A DNA stretch of 44,304 nucleotides from Succinatimonas hippei YIT 12066 (GTDB lineage Bacteria > Pseudomonadota > Gammaproteobacteria > Enterobacterales > Succinivibrionaceae): positions 1 through 44,304 of the forward strand of contig NZ_GL831075.1 of assembly GCF_000188195.1 (NCBI RefSeq), given 5' to 3'. Below are positions 43,732 through 44,304 of the stretch, piece by piece. The number at the start of each line of letters is the position of its first letter. Position 1 is the first letter of the stretch. Position numbers and translations under genes: made by a program. The notes beneath the pieces are model-generated. The model was not told the DNA's origin, made no database searches, and saw nothing but the letters and a program-made list of their open reading frames with translations.

Positions 43732-44187
43732 ATGTTCGCGTCAAATATTGCCTTGGCTAAAAAATATGATTATCTTGCCGAAAAGTTCACTAAAGCTTAT
43801 GACTGGCTTGCCAACAATGACGTTACCAAGATGGAAGATGGTCGTTATGATATTTGTGATGGAGTGTTCGCTTTAGTTCAGCGTTATACCACCATGCCGT
43901 TTGAAAAGGCTCGTTTTGAAGCCCATAACGATTATTTTGATATTCAGTATATTGCAGAAGGTGAAGAGTCTTTTGGCGTTGCCCTGCGTTCTGACTGCGA
44001 AGTAGAAGAAGAGAAACTTGAAAATGATTGCATTTTCTTCAAGGCTCCTAAGTTCTATACTCCGGTAAATCTTAAGAAAGGCGATTTCGTCGTTGTTCCT
44101 CCAGAAGAGGTTCACCAGCCGCGTGCTGCTTATCAGGGTAAAGAAATGCCGGTTGTAAAAGTAGTAGTAAAAGTAGCAGTTAAATAA
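43732..44187 (+). CDS. YhcH/YjgK/YiaL family protein
   Basis: This 151-residue cupin-like protein has FEAHNDYFDIQYIAEGEE and the later VVVPPEEVHQPRAA, holding the conserved metal-type histidine of this family. Members sit in sugar-acid and pentose operons; YiaL lies in the E. coli yia operon with LyxK. A role in the sugar pathways of this window fits but is unproven. GGAG precedes the start. Confidence 0.88.
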   Translation: MFASNIALAKKYDYLAEKFTKAYDWLANNDVTKMEDGRYDICDGVFALVQRYTTMPFEKARFEAHNDYFDIQYIAEGEESFGVALRSDCEVEEEKLENDCIFFKAPKFYTPVNLKKGDFVVVPPEEVHQPRAAYQGKEMPVVKVVVKVAVK

Positions 44188-44304
44188 TTATTGCTGGTTT
44201 TCTTTAGAAAAGCTCGGTTTGGTCTCCGGGCTTTTTTTATTTGTAAAAATATAAGCTAGAGCCAAAAAGATTAAAAACTGATATGAAGTGACCGGTGTCA
44301 ATAC
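44188..44304 (-). CDS. C-terminal fragment of a convergent membrane-protein gene (cut by window edge)
   Basis: On the minus strand an open frame runs from the window edge to a TAA at 44190-44188. Its 38 residues consist of a hydrophobic segment (SYQFLIFLALAYIF) and a lysine-rich polar tail (TNKKSPETKP), as expected for the last membrane helix and cytoplasmic end of a membrane protein. Its stop codon directly abuts the stop of the YhcH-type gene. Too little is present to name it. Confidence 0.4.
   Translation of the reverse strand, partial: VLTPVTSYQFLIFLALAYIFTNKKSPETKPSFSKENQQ
44209..44236 (+). terminator. Intrinsic terminator of the YhcH-type gene
   Basis: AAAGCTCGG (44209-44217) pairs with CCGGGCTTT (44226-44234) with one wobble, followed by T residues. 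If the convergent fragment is real, this lies inside its coding end. Confidence 0.75.

Overview
The window is a 44.3 kb stretch of a moderately AT-rich gammaproteobacterial chromosome. The block greA / yhbY / rlmE-ftsH-folP-glmM-secG keeps the enterobacterial gene order. grpE, dnaK and dnaJ carry sigma-32-type promoters and no CIRCE element. ZapA, YgfA, BamE, SecG and a glucose-type EIIA fit the same group. The mixture of TRAP and sugar ABC transporters with pentose-type catabolism suggests a gut-associated, fermentative lineage such as the Succinivibrionaceae; that placement is inference.

Layout. 1-628: broken Rpn-type nuclease gene. 717-7608: sugar-acid island with a DctPQM TRAP transporter, an IlvD/Edd dehydratase, a divergent GntR/FCD regulator and a D-2-hydroxyacid dehydrogenase. 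7933-11339: ppk, a lipoprotein and bamE. 11568-15660: grpE-dnaK-dnaJ. 15794-22499: greA, a small repeat protein, yhbY, rlmE, ftsH, a degenerate folP, glmM and secG. 22555-24584: ygfA-zapA and a Fur-family regulator with a QueD/PTPS-like zinc-ribbon protein. 25072-31709: membrane proteins, LysR/MFS, rluB, a TerC-CBS protein and a histidine phosphatase. 31858-42410: an HD protein, then a pentose/pentitol regulon with an RbsBAC-type ABC transporter, LyxK-like kinase, LacI regulator, zinc polyol dehydrogenase, MglB-like binding protein and UlaE-like epimerase. 42557-44304: EIIA-Glc, a YfcE-type phosphodiesterase, a YhcH/YiaL protein and the tail of a convergent gene.

How genes work together. The pentose genes form a plausible route: pentitol uptake, oxidation to L-xylulose, phosphorylation by the LyxK-like kinase, then 3-epimerisation by UlaE to L-ribulose-5-phosphate. 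Two matching LacI-type palindromes lie about 61 bp before the transporter and dehydrogenase start codons. The TRAP/IlvD island is a separate acid-sugar pathway.

Most notable: (1) the gene in the folP position is intact and aligns along its length with dihydropteroate synthase, but has lost most pterin- and pABA-site residues; (2) a PTPS/QueD-fold protein lacks the catalytic cysteine, carries a C-terminal zinc ribbon and follows a Fur-family gene; (3) terminator-like hairpins recur just before Shine-Dalgarno sites inside operons and leaders; (4) a 103-residue exported protein is made of six 11-residue repeats. No rRNA, tRNA, CRISPR array or intact insertion sequence was found.
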